Source of the DNA: an uncultured Acidimicrobiales bacterium
Lineage (GTDB): Bacteria; Actinomycetota; Acidimicrobiia; Acidimicrobiales; SZUA-35
Length of the DNA: 64,000 nt
Assembly (NCBI GenBank): GCA_937922785.1
Contig: CALAJQ010000022.1
Location: 50,847-114,846 of the forward strand
Reading direction: 5' to 3'
Position 1 is the first letter of the stretch; each line of letters begins with the position of its first letter. The notes beneath the pieces are model-generated. The model searched no databases, was not told where the DNA came from, and saw only the letters and a program-made list of their open reading frames with translations. The position numbers and the translations under genes are program-made. Positions 9,080-18,787 of this stretch are shown in pieces.

Positions 9080-10585
9080 TCAGCCCAGGCGGTCCAGGAT
9101 GTTGGCTGTTATCTGTTCAATCTGGCTGTCGCGTCCGGCCAAACCGTGTGCCCAATCGGTTGAACCAGAGGTAATGACGGTTCCCCCACCCGGAGTCGTG
9201 TAACTGCCCAACATGGCCTGACCGGCGGCAATCCGCTGAACTGCCGCTTCATCCCTGGTGCCAAACAGGCGGTTGGCAAGGAACTCAATTTCGGAAGGTT
9301 CGCTCGGTTTCGGGGGCCTGGCGGCGGTAGTTCGGGTGAAGTGGGCGGCTGGGGCCATGGCCAGGATCTCAAAAGTTTCGGGTGTGCCGTCGCTGTGAGT
9401 CGGGTGCGGAAGACCGTCGATTGTTGTGTAGTCACAGCCATCACACTCATACCCCACGGCTGTTGCTTTGGCGCCCAGAACATCGCCATAGTCGACACCT
9501 GTGCCTTCGAACATCCAGTGGTCGGGCCGGTAGACGGTGTAGCCGCCAGCCCCATTGGTTACCCGCTTGCCAATTCGGTGATAGCCGCCGCGCGTGAAGC
9601 TGACACCAGTCATCGAATTCTCCGAGCGGCCGACCAGATGATCTGACCAAATGGTCGTCAGCTCTCCTACGCGGTCGGTGCCATAGACCGGATCGTCCTT
9701 AAAACGACCCTTGTAGCCAACCATGACCGAGGCAGAGCCTTGGTCTTCTTCCTCGAGCCGTACCTGCCACAAGGCCGTGTTGCCCGAGAAGAACGCCACG
9801 TTGCCTCCCTTGGCTGCAAACGCTTCGACGGTGTCACGCATCGGACCTGACCAGTACTCGTCATGGCCCACCGACAGAACCAAGTTATAGCGGTCAATGA
9901 TGCTGGGGTGCTCCTGTAAGTCTGAATTGGTGATGACGTCAATGCCGTAGCCGTTTTGTTCAGCCCACGCCAGGAATGGCCATTCCCAGTCTGGCCATCC
10001 AGCCGACCCGGCCCACGGAGACAGGCGATTCATGCGGATGTATCCAACGTGGGTGTTCATGTCACGGTCTGGCGGATTGGTAGTGGTCACCCGTCGGCCT
10101 GCGCCCTCAGGCTTGAACAAATAGCCGCGCGCCATCGGACGCTGCAACGACGAGTGAGTGCCTCCGTTGTAGAGGTTGCGGCCGCCAAAGTCGTTGTAAG
10201 CGTGCCAGGTATTGGTTGCTAGCTGGAGCAAAATCTTGTTCGTCGACCCGGCCTCGGGACGGACCACAAAGAAGGCGTGGCTTTGGCGATTCTTGCCATC
10301 CACATCGATGGCAAGCAATACCTCGTAGTAGCCCGAGACCCAGTCTTCACCAGCCGTGATTGTGTTCGCTGCGGGCCATCCACAACCGATGGCTGAGGCT
10401 TCAAGGGGTGTCGGATGATCCTGCGCCTCAACGGTTTCAGACCAGACAACGGTTCTCTCGGCGCCGACTCTGGCAACTTCTACCTTGACCGGACGCCCCT
10501 TCGCCGACGAAAGATGCAATCCGATACTGGCTCCCGGGGCAACAGATTGAGGCCAGCAGTATCCGTAGACAGTTTCGAACGCCAT
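9080..10585 (-). CDS. N,N-dimethylformamidase large-subunit-like protein
   Basis: 501 aa; WHAYNDFGGRNLYNGG, YNLVLSVGHDEYWSGPMRDTVEAFAAKGGNVAFFSGNTALWQVRLE, resembling the C-terminal domain of DMFase beta subunits. Confidence 0.75.
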   Translation of the reverse strand: MAFETVYGYCWPQSVAPGASIGLHLSSAKGRPVKVEVARVGAERTVVWSETVEAQDHPTPLEASAIGCGWPAANTITAGEDWVSGYYEVLLAIDVDGKNRQSHAFFVVRPEAGSTNKILLQLATNTWHAYNDFGGRNLYNGGTHSSLQRPMARGYLFKPEGAGRRVTTTNPPDRDMNTHVGYIRMNRLSPWAGSAGWPDWEWPFLAWAEQNGYGIDVITNSDLQEHPSIIDRYNLVLSVGHDEYWSGPMRDTVEAFAAKGGNVAFFSGNTALWQVRLEEEDQGSASVMVGYKGRFKDDPVYGTDRVGELTTIWSDHLVGRSENSMTGVSFTRGGYHRIGKRVTNGAGGYTVYRPDHWMFEGTGVDYGDVLGAKATAVGYECDGCDYTTIDGLPHPTHSDGTPETFEILAMAPAAHFTRTTAARPPKPSEPSEIEFLANRLFGTRDEAAVQRIAAGQAMLGSYTTPGGGTVITSGSTDWAHGLAGRDSQIEQITANILDRLG

Positions 10586-10672
10586 GCCCGAATCCTAGGT
10601 CTGTCTTGGTCCGAGCCCCGCTTAAAGGGCCTTTGAGCCAGACCGAGGTAGGAGTTGATGTACTGTTCGGGC

Positions 10673-12190
10673 ATGAGCAGACGAGCAGGTGGTAGAGCAG
10701 CACGGGTAGCAAAGCGGGCTGCTCCCCCGGCTTTCAATCCGGTCGTGCCCGGCCTGCCCGGCGGCGCGTACAAACCGCTCACAGATTCAGACATGCAGTC
10801 GATTTATGAGACTGCGCTCTACCTACTTGAAGACCTAGGCATGGGGCTGGCAATAACTGAGTTCACCGACGTCGTTACAGCAGCCGGCGGCTGGCTTGAT
10901 GACGATGGCCGGCTGCACTACCCCAGAGGAATCGTTGAGGCTGCGGTCGATACCGCCGCCAAAGAATTCATTTGGCACGCGCTGGACGAGAGCAAAAGCA
11001 TTGAGGTGTCCGCCAACAAGGTTCACTTCGGCACCGGCGGTGCCGCGGTATCGATGCTGGACCACGAGACCAACCGCTTCCGCCACAGCACCTTGCAAGA
11101 CCTGCACGACATCACGCGCCTTTATGACAACTTGGAACACATCCACTTCTTCATGCGACCAGTCGTCGCAAGAGAACTAGAAGACCCCTACCAACTAGAC
11201 ATCAACACGGCCTACGCGCTGATCACAGGCACAACCAAACCGGTGGGCTCGGCCTTCTTTGACGCCGACGCCGTAGGCGATGTAGTCGAGATGTGTGACC
11301 TGATTCTGGGAGGGCCGGGCGAGTTCAAGAAGCGACCCTTCATGTTGGCCAACAACACCTTCGTTGTGCCGCCGCTGAGATTTGCCGAAGAATCAGTTGA
11401 AGTGATGGTGGCTCAAGTGCGAGCGGGGATGCCCGTCTGTCTTTTGTCTGCAGGCCAGGCCGGAGCTACTTCGCCCGCAGCCCTTGCCGGGTCTTTGGCC
11501 CAGGCTTTAGCCGAGTGTTTAGCTGCGCTAACTAGCATCAACTTGATCGCACCAGGCCACCCGTGCGTAATGGGGCTTTGGCCCTTTGTCTCGGATCTGC
11601 GCACGGGAGCGATGAGCGGGGGAAGTGGCGAAGAGGCCGTGATGAACGCTGCTGCGGCGCAGCTAGCGAACTGGCTGGGTCTGCCATCTGGCGTTGCCGC
11701 CGGCATGAGCGACTCGAAACTTCCCGACATGCAGGCCGGACACGAGAAGGCTCTAACCGTCGCCCTCGCCGCTCACTCTGGAGCCAACTTGATCTATGAG
11801 TCGGCTGGGATGCTGGCGTCGATATTGGCATTCTCGTTGGAAGCAATGGTCATCGACAATGACATGCTCGGATCGATCAACCGGACGATCCGCGGCATCG
11901 AGGTGACGGCAGAAACGTTGTCCGCCGATGTTGTGAAGCAAGTTGTTGAAGGCGCCGGACATTTCCTTGGCTCGGACCAAACCTTGGAAATGATGCAGAC
12001 CGAGTACATCTATCCTGAAATTGGTGACCGTCTAAGTCCTGACGACTGGGTAGATGCCGGAGCGCTGTCGGCACGAGACCGTGCGCATGAGTATGTGAAA
12101 GACGTGCTCAACACCCCAAGGGCGCCGCACATCGACCCAAGCGTGGACCAAGCGATCAGGGATCGTTTCCCAATTCAGCTAGCAACCTAA
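10673..12190 (+). CDS. Trimethylamine methyltransferase (MttB) superfamily protein, no in-frame amber codon
   Basis: MSRRAGGRAARVAKRA...FGTGGAAVSMLDHETNRFRHSTLQDLHDITRLYDNLEHIHFFMRPVVARE...ALAGSLAQALAECLAALTSINLIAPGHP. Confidence 0.85.
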   Translation: MSRRAGGRAARVAKRAAPPAFNPVVPGLPGGAYKPLTDSDMQSIYETALYLLEDLGMGLAITEFTDVVTAAGGWLDDDGRLHYPRGIVEAAVDTAAKEFIWHALDESKSIEVSANKVHFGTGGAAVSMLDHETNRFRHSTLQDLHDITRLYDNLEHIHFFMRPVVARELEDPYQLDINTAYALITGTTKPVGSAFFDADAVGDVVEMCDLILGGPGEFKKRPFMLANNTFVVPPLRFAEESVEVMVAQVRAGMPVCLLSAGQAGATSPAALAGSLAQALAECLAALTSINLIAPGHPCVMGLWPFVSDLRTGAMSGGSGEEAVMNAAAAQLANWLGLPSGVAAGMSDSKLPDMQAGHEKALTVALAAHSGANLIYESAGMLASILAFSLEAMVIDNDMLGSINRTIRGIEVTAETLSADVVKQVVEGAGHFLGSDQTLEMMQTEYIYPEIGDRLSPDDWVDAGALSARDRAHEYVKDVLNTPRAPHIDPSVDQAIRDRFPIQLAT

Positions 12191-12262
12191 GCAGCTAGCT
12201 GGCTCGTCTCAATTTCGGACGCTAGTGTTCGATATAGCGACCGCCCCGAGAGGACCACAGCA

Positions 12263-13333
12263 ATGGATGTTGGACTGCAGCTAATCTTCGCCTCATATGG
12301 CTGGGAAGACGTTTCCGATGCCGAGGTCTACGAGCAGGAGACGTACCTGGCCGTACTGGCCGAGGAGCTGGGGTTCGACTGTGTCTGGCCTACTGAGCAT
12401 CATTTCTACGACTACTCGTTCTGCCCTGACAACCTCGAGTTCCTTGCCTACATAGCCGGGCGAACCAAAACCATTGACCTCGGCACCGCTGCAGTCATAC
12501 TGCCTTGGAACGATCCGCTACGTGTGGCTGAGAAGGTCGTCATGCTTGACCACCTCTCGAAGGGCCGGGCTCGTTTTGGTATGGGCCGTGGGCTTTCGCG
12601 ACGTGAGTTCGAAGCCTTCAGTGGCATCCAGATGGAAGAGTCACGAGAGCGCTTCGACGAGGCATCACTAATGATCGTCGAAGCACTAGAGACCGGATTC
12701 ATCGAAGGCGAGGGCCCCCTTTATCCCCAGCCTCGCCGAGAGATTCGACCACGACCTTACGCCAGCTTCAAAGACCGCACCTACGCCGTCGCAAACTCGG
12801 CAGATTCAATCGAAGCGTGTGCGGCAGCCGGTGCACGTCTCATCATGTTCGCCGAGTCTGACTGGAACAAGCGGCTTAAGTCGATTGATCTGTACCGCGA
12901 GCGCTTTCTAGAACACCAGGGCACCCCTGCTCACGCACCGATGACAGCCGACTTCACCTACTGCCACCAAGACCCCGCGGTTGCTAAAGAGGTTGGCGAA
13001 GAAGGTCTTGCAAACTACCTAGCCAGTTTGCTGGAGCACTATGAACTCACCGGCGAACACCTTGATGACATGAAGGGTTACAGGGGTTACGGAAAGCAGG
13101 CCGCATTGCTCCGAGAGCACGGGTTCGACAAGTTCATCGAAGGATTCCTGGCCGCGAACGCCTATGGCACACCCGAACAACTTCTTACCCGCTTCCGAGA
13201 TCGCTACGAAATCATTGGTCCGTTCGAGCTGGCTACCTGTTTCCGTTTCGGTGGGATTGACTTTGATGCAGCTGAAGCCAGCATGAGGCTATTCGCGGAA
13301 GAAGTGCTGCCTGAAGTGAAGAGCTGGTCCTAG
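12263..13333 (+). CDS. LLM-class flavin-dependent oxidoreductase (luciferase-like)
   Basis: GFDCVWPTEHHFYDYSFCPDNLEFLAYIAGRTKTIDLGTAAVILPWNDPLRVAEKVVMLDHLSKGRARFGMGRGLSRREFEAF. Confidence 0.93.
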   Translation: MDVGLQLIFASYGWEDVSDAEVYEQETYLAVLAEELGFDCVWPTEHHFYDYSFCPDNLEFLAYIAGRTKTIDLGTAAVILPWNDPLRVAEKVVMLDHLSKGRARFGMGRGLSRREFEAFSGIQMEESRERFDEASLMIVEALETGFIEGEGPLYPQPRREIRPRPYASFKDRTYAVANSADSIEACAAAGARLIMFAESDWNKRLKSIDLYRERFLEHQGTPAHAPMTADFTYCHQDPAVAKEVGEEGLANYLASLLEHYELTGEHLDDMKGYRGYGKQAALLREHGFDKFIEGFLAANAYGTPEQLLTRFRDRYEIIGPFELATCFRFGGIDFDAAEASMRLFAEEVLPEVKSWS

Positions 13334-14064
13334 CTCGGCAAGACGCTTGGGGTTTCGCCAACTCGATTGGGGTCAACCGCCAAATCGAATATTGCTTTGG
13401 CCACAAACTCTGGAGTCATAACCGGGGCATGCTTGAGCGCGTCGATCAAGTCATCACTCCCTTCAACGCTGAACGCAAGCATCGGTGTATCCACAAGTGC
13501 CGGGCACACCGCGTTCAGCCGTACTCCCCTGGTGGCAAAGTCGGCCGCAGAAGACCTTGTCAACATCACAACAGCTGCTTTCGATGCAGAATAGAGCGGG
13601 TCTGACGGCAACGGAATCTTGCCTGCGCCTGATGCGGTAGAAACGATCGACCCGCCGCCATTTGCTGCCATGTGATCATGCGCCAGCTTGGTACCGATTA
13701 GGACACCGCCCACGTTGACGCCAATGACTCGATCGATTTGACCAAACGAAACTTCGGGAAAAGCGGGTTGGCCGGTCATCGTGGCAGCGTTGTTGATCAT
13801 GTAGTGAAGCCCGCCAAGTCGACCGATCACATTGGACACAGCTGCTGCCATCGCTTCTGCATCGGACACATCAACAACGACCGGCATCGCCTCACAACCC
13901 GCTGCCACTACCAAGTCGGCCGTGTCGTCAAGGCCGGCTTTGTGCACATCAAACAGACCCACGGCGGCTGCCCCGTTGCTGGCAAAGAGCTGGGCGGTGG
14001 CGCGCCCGATACCCGAACCGGCACCGGTGACTATGGCAACTCTGCCTTGTGGTTCGGGTCCCAC
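13330..14064 (-). CDS. SDR-family oxidoreductase
   Basis: VTGAGSGIGRATA, NNAAT, YSASKAAV motifs. Confidence 0.93.
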   Translation of the reverse strand: MGPEPQGRVAIVTGAGSGIGRATAQLFASNGAAAVGLFDVHKAGLDDTADLVVAAGCEAMPVVVDVSDAEAMAAAVSNVIGRLGGLHYMINNAATMTGQPAFPEVSFGQIDRVIGVNVGGVLIGTKLAHDHMAANGGGSIVSTASGAGKIPLPSDPLYSASKAAVVMLTRSSAADFATRGVRLNAVCPALVDTPMLAFSVEGSDDLIDALKHAPVMTPEFVAKAIFDLAVDPNRVGETPSVLPS

Positions 14065-15245
14065 TAGTGGCTCTCAGATTGCCGGGTTTCTAGCTGATAG
14101 GCAGCGGCGATCTCTGCCCCGTGTTCGCCAATTTGAGGGCTAGCGCGCCTGGGCAAGGGACGCTGGCCGTTGAAGTCGACCGGCGATGAAACTGACGTAA
14201 TCGACTCAAGATGGCCTGAAGCAGGTATCTCCACAAAGCCGTGTGCCGCCTGCACCTGCGGGTCTTCCAAAACATCGGCAGCGGTGTTCATCGGAGTCCA
14301 GAAAACCCCATTTTCGTTCAACCGTGTGGCCCAGTCATCCCTGGTGCGGGCAGCAAAAGCCAGATCCAGATGCGCAATCAGCTCGCGGCGATTCTTGTAG
14401 CGAACAACGGCGGTCGAATAGCGTTCATCGTGCTCAAGCTCGGGCTGGTCTATTGCGACGCAAACATCAGGCCAGTGGCGGTCCGAGTCGAGGCAAAGTA
14501 GCCACAGGTAACGGCCTTCGGAGTCGGCGTAGGAGTTCATCAACGCCGAAGGCGCCTCGCTACGGTCGAGCATTCGACCTGATCGGCCGTTCAAGAGCTG
14601 AGTAGACAGATCGGCGGCCATGCAATACATGCCCGACCGCAACAGCGAAGTTTCTACCAATGCTCCTTCGCCAGACTTCGAGCGAGCGGCCAGAGCGGCA
14701 CAGATGCCAGACACTAATGTCATGCCAGTTACGTGATCGCCAAACGAGGGCGCAAGTCCAGGAGGCGACTCGCCCTTGGGCATCATCCCAGCTGCTGCGC
14801 CCGAGCGTGCCCAAAAGGCACCCACGTCATATCCTGCTTGGCCGGCGTCGGGCCCGACTGATCCGTAGCCAGTCACAAGGCCATACACCAACGAAGGAAA
14901 CTGCGAGCGAAGCTCGTCGGGCAGAAGGCCCAAATCGTGCAACGCTTTCAGCCGCAGATTGGTGACAAACACATCGGCCTCGGCCAAGAGCCTCATCATG
15001 TCGGCCCTACCCTCGTCTGACTTCAGATCGAGCACGACACTCCTCTTACCTCGGTTGTCCACCTCGAACGCTGGCAGTCGGGCGTCGCCAAGGCCAACCA
15101 TTCGCAATACGTGGCGTTGCGGGTCACCTACTGCAGTTTCCACCTTGATGACGTCCGCGCCCCAGTCGGCCAGGACTCCAGCCGCTGCGGGTCCAGCTAT
15201 CCAAACGCCAAGCTCAACAACAGTGAAGCCCTCGAGGATGCTCAT
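14064..15245 (-). CDS. CaiB/BaiF-family CoA transferase
   Basis: MSILEGFTVVELGVWIAGPAAAGVLADWGADVIKVE...NRGKRSVVLDLKSDEGRADMMRLLAEADVFVTNLR. Confidence 0.95.
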   Translation of the reverse strand: MSILEGFTVVELGVWIAGPAAAGVLADWGADVIKVETAVGDPQRHVLRMVGLGDARLPAFEVDNRGKRSVVLDLKSDEGRADMMRLLAEADVFVTNLRLKALHDLGLLPDELRSQFPSLVYGLVTGYGSVGPDAGQAGYDVGAFWARSGAAAGMMPKGESPPGLAPSFGDHVTGMTLVSGICAALAARSKSGEGALVETSLLRSGMYCMAADLSTQLLNGRSGRMLDRSEAPSALMNSYADSEGRYLWLLCLDSDRHWPDVCVAIDQPELEHDERYSTAVVRYKNRRELIAHLDLAFAARTRDDWATRLNENGVFWTPMNTAADVLEDPQVQAAHGFVEIPASGHLESITSVSSPVDFNGQRPLPRRASPQIGEHGAEIAAAYQLETRQSESH

Positions 15246-16528
15246 TAGGCCGAAGGAGCTGACGTGTGATGAGCCCGCAAAAACCGCAGCGCTCTTTCCT
15301 GAAGCTCCTGGGGAACCGGAGGCAAGATGCTCACGCCAAGTTCGGACGACGGCAGCGAAATAGTCACATCTGCAAAAGCGGTTTCTTCGCCCTTTTGGTT
15401 TCTCGCCGTAATTCGAGCGTCGACCAAGTTCATTCCTTCTTCCTGGCGCTTGCCGGTTACCTCGCCCGAGATCACCTGGAGATCACCCATGTAATTGAAC
15501 TTGCGAATCTCATCGTGCTGACTAACTACGAAACCGTCGTCGCCCATCCAATCCGTGACGAAGTGATGCAGCCAAAACTCACGGATGACGCCGTAGTCAT
15601 AGGCGGCCGGGTTGCCAACAGACTTCGCCAACGCGTCATCCCAGTGAACACGTAGCGCTGTGTCTGGAACCCCCCGTTCGTCCTTCACATATGCGGCAGG
15701 CACTCGCTGACGATCCTTCGCTGCAACCCTCGATGCGGCTGGTCTTACCGGGTGGAAGCAATATCCGGCAACATGGCCCAGCATCACTTCGGTAACTGTC
15801 AAAGGACCCTTCTGTATTGAACCCATTTGGTCACCAACTGATACGTCCTCCCAGAAGCGAGGCTCAGCGCCCCTGTGCTGTTCTTCCAAATACGCTGCGT
15901 CAACTGCAGCCATCTGCTCTTCATTCCAGGTGGCGGCCTCTATCTCCATGTTCTTAGCTCGCTTGGCCGAGGTCTTGCGTTCGCTCATGATCCGCAACGC
16001 GCGGTACACGCCTACCACTTCGCCTCGCTGATTGAACTTCACGTAGCGCTTCACGAGGATCAGTGTTTGCCCGCCGAACTCTGACTCCTTCAGCTCGGCA
16101 GTTTCCTCGCCTTCAAAACTGTAGAGACGATCACCCGGTTGGATCGGCCGATACCAATTCCAAGTTCCGCCCGACATAAACACGTGAAGTCCCTTGAAGA
16201 TGCCCTTGGCTTGGTTGTACAGCTCTTTGGGGATACGGTCGCCGCGCATCGGGGCTTGAATGATCGCCGCCATTATCTGAGGAGCGACTTGACTACCCCA
16301 GCGCGTCGACTTTCCGTAGTCAGGATCGGTATAGAGAGGGTTATCGTCTCCGACGCTCAGCGCAAAGTTCCTGATGGTGTCGCTGCTTACCTCAGTATGG
16401 AATTCCTGGCCCCTACTGACTGCGTCTACGCCTAGGAGGAGCCGATGTTTTTCAAGATCGGACCGAAGGATGGTTCCCTCCTGTGCCTCAGCAATCGTGT
16501 TGATCTTCTTGGTGCCTGAAGATGCCAT
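15245..16528 (-). CDS. MaoC-like / FAS1-like dehydratase-domain protein (acyl-CoA hydratase-like)
   Basis: VSSDTIRNFALSVGDDNPLYTDPDYGKSTRWGSQVAPQIM...NWYRPIQPGDRLYSFEG; second hot-dog-like half in C-terminus. Confidence 0.85.
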   Translation of the reverse strand: MASSGTKKINTIAEAQEGTILRSDLEKHRLLLGVDAVSRGQEFHTEVSSDTIRNFALSVGDDNPLYTDPDYGKSTRWGSQVAPQIMAAIIQAPMRGDRIPKELYNQAKGIFKGLHVFMSGGTWNWYRPIQPGDRLYSFEGEETAELKESEFGGQTLILVKRYVKFNQRGEVVGVYRALRIMSERKTSAKRAKNMEIEAATWNEEQMAAVDAAYLEEQHRGAEPRFWEDVSVGDQMGSIQKGPLTVTEVMLGHVAGYCFHPVRPAASRVAAKDRQRVPAAYVKDERGVPDTALRVHWDDALAKSVGNPAAYDYGVIREFWLHHFVTDWMGDDGFVVSQHDEIRKFNYMGDLQVISGEVTGKRQEEGMNLVDARITARNQKGEETAFADVTISLPSSELGVSILPPVPQELQERALRFLRAHHTSAPSA

Positions 16529-16571
16529 GGAGCGCTCCCGTTACTTGGTCGTGCCGCCACTATACGCAACA

Positions 16572-17171
16572 CTACTGTTGCGGTCGACTGCTCCAGCCAG
16601 CTGCGGTCAACGCGCTCTCGACAAGGTGTTCGATCATCCCGCGTTCATTCAAACTGTGACCGCTCATCAGAGCTCTGTAGTAGAGCACACCGGTCACTGA
16701 GTCCAGCAGCCAGTCAACCTTGGTGCCTGATGGAAGTTCACCTCGCTCGATGGATCGCGAAATGACAGTCCGGCCGCCTGCTCGACGCTCATCAATTGCC
16801 TGGGCCAGCACCCGTCCAAACATTTCTTCGGCCAGGGCGGCACCAACGATCACCTTTACGGTAGTGCCCCACTCGCTCCTGGCTAGGGCGCGGGCCAACT
16901 GGCGGTAAAGGGCGATCAGATCATCTCGAACGTTGCCCTTGTCAGGGGGCTTGGCAACCGGACCGAGCATGCTTTGAATGGCGTCCAGAACGATCTCGTC
17001 AAGGGCGTCCCAATGTCGATAGATAGTGGACCGGGCTACTCCACTGGTCGCAGCGATCTTTTCAATCGTCACCGATGAGTAACCCTCGTCGGCAAGTAGT
17101 TGCGCGGTTGCGTCCAACACCGACGAGCGGGTCCGGTTGATTTGGCTTGTTTTTGGAGCCCGCGTGCTCAC
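16572..17171 (-). CDS. TetR/AcrR-family transcriptional regulator
   Basis: N-terminal HTH VLDATAQLLADEGYSSVTIEKIAATSGVARSTIYRHWDALDEIVLDAI. Confidence 0.93.
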   Translation of the reverse strand: MSTRAPKTSQINRTRSSVLDATAQLLADEGYSSVTIEKIAATSGVARSTIYRHWDALDEIVLDAIQSMLGPVAKPPDKGNVRDDLIALYRQLARALARSEWGTTVKVIVGAALAEEMFGRVLAQAIDERRAGGRTVISRSIERGELPSGTKVDWLLDSVTGVLYYRALMSGHSLNERGMIEHLVESALTAAGWSSRPQQ

Positions 17172-18787
17172 TCGTGAATTCCAAAAAGGCTTCGAACGGC
17201 TGCATAATCGGCCTTGCCATTGGCCTTGCGGGGCATCGTCTTGGCGAACTCGATTTGCTTGGGGATCTTGTAACTGGCCAGGCGACCGTCTCTCAAGTAG
17301 GTGCGAATGGTTTCGGTACCCACTCCATCATCCGTTGGCAACAACTCGACGCAAGCCACAACCGCCTGACCCCATTTCTCATCGGGTATTCCAAGTACCA
17401 GAGCGTCAGCAACATCTTGGTGGGTCTTGATTGCCTCTTCAACCTCTTCTGGAAACACTTTCTCCCCGCCTGTGTTGATGCAGTTGCTACCCCGACCCAG
17501 TAGGTGGATAGTGCCATCTGCGGCAACCGTGCACATGTCTCCGGCGAACGAGTAGCGCACCCCATCGATGATCCGAAAAGTTCGGGCGGTCTTTTCGGGA
17601 TCGTTGTGGTAGCGAAGTGGTTGCGGACCACCGACCGCCAAGAACCCTTGTGTGTCACTGCCGGGGGCAACGATCTGATCGTTCTCGTCAAAAACCTGGC
17701 AGTTGGGACCAAGCATGAACTTGGCAGTTTCACTGCCCCCAGCTGCAGTCGTTGCCGAAGAAGCAATCGATGCGGCTTCAGAGGAAGCAAGCAGATCCAA
17801 CAAGACAACGTTTGGAACCAGCTCTAACAGCTCTTGCTTCACCGGAGCGCTCCAGATCGCACCGGTGGAACCAATGATCTTCAGCGACCGGGCCGAGGAT
17901 GGGCGCAACTTCATAGCATCGATCAGCGGGCGGGCGAACGAGTCGCCAACCACGATGATGCCCTCAACTTTGTGCTGTTCTATCAGATCGAGATGTCGCT
18001 CGGCATCGAACCCGTCGGCGTTGTCGCACACCACTGCCGTGTCACCGTTGCACATCATCGTTATGGCCATCCAAAGCGCTGCGCCATGCATCAACGGAGA
18101 TGCTGTCATGCCGATTGAATAGGGTTTGGCTCGACCTTCGGTTCTCACCAAATTGACTACAGCATCGGTGGTTGCTGCCTGGCCTGCTAACTCGGCACCG
18201 AAAATTACTTCTGCCATGGCACCGGTTTGCCACACGACGCCTTTGGGGTAGCCGGTCGTGCCGCCCGTGTAGATGAAGATGGGGTCGTCGTAGGTTCGTT
18301 CAATGTTTAGAGGTTCACTTAGCGGCGAGCCAATTGCAGTCTCGCTTGTGAGGTCAGCGGCCAAAGTGGCGCCCTCTACAGCCGGAGAGACTCCGCCAAC
18401 CTGAACCAGCGAACAGTCCTTGATAATCCCACCATCCAACCCGTCAACGACCGGGGCCAATCGGTGGTCATACACCAAGATCTTGGCGCCTGAATCAGCT
18501 ACAAGTTGTGCGACCTCGCTAGCCACGTATCGATAGTTGATGTTCGCATGGGCCATCCGGGCCTTAAAGCTCGCCGCTAGCCATTCGAAGTAGTCGGGGC
18601 CATTGAAGAGAAAGAACGCAATGCGATCTCCGGGCTTCAATCCGACATTGACACAATGGTGGGCCAGCGCGTTGGTTCGCTTGTCGAAGTCTGACCAAGT
18701 GATCACGCCGTTGTCGTGAACGACGGCAGGTTTGTGCCCAAGCTCGGGCCCGATTCGGTCGAGGATGTCTCCGAAGTTGAGCGTCAC
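17168..18787 (-). CDS. AMP-binding acyl-CoA synthetase
   Basis: FIYTGGTTGYPKGVVW, GRGSNCINTGGEKVFPEEVEEAIKTH, PRKANGKADYAAVRS. Confidence 0.95.
   Translation of the reverse strand: MTLNFGDILDRIGPELGHKPAVVHDNGVITWSDFDKRTNALAHHCVNVGLKPGDRIAFFLFNGPDYFEWLAASFKARMAHANINYRYVASEVAQLVADSGAKILVYDHRLAPVVDGLDGGIIKDCSLVQVGGVSPAVEGATLAADLTSETAIGSPLSEPLNIERTYDDPIFIYTGGTTGYPKGVVWQTGAMAEVIFGAELAGQAATTDAVVNLVRTEGRAKPYSIGMTASPLMHGAALWMAITMMCNGDTAVVCDNADGFDAERHLDLIEQHKVEGIIVVGDSFARPLIDAMKLRPSSARSLKIIGSTGAIWSAPVKQELLELVPNVVLLDLLASSEAASIASSATTAAGGSETAKFMLGPNCQVFDENDQIVAPGSDTQGFLAVGGPQPLRYHNDPEKTARTFRIIDGVRYSFAGDMCTVAADGTIHLLGRGSNCINTGGEKVFPEEVEEAIKTHQDVADALVLGIPDEKWGQAVVACVELLPTDDGVGTETIRTYLRDGRLASYKIPKQIEFAKTMPRKANGKADYAAVRSLFGIHE

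Noticed and set aside
10673-12190. Possible pyrrolysine-containing MttB
   Set aside because: No in-frame TAG within the ORF and no pyl genes in the window.
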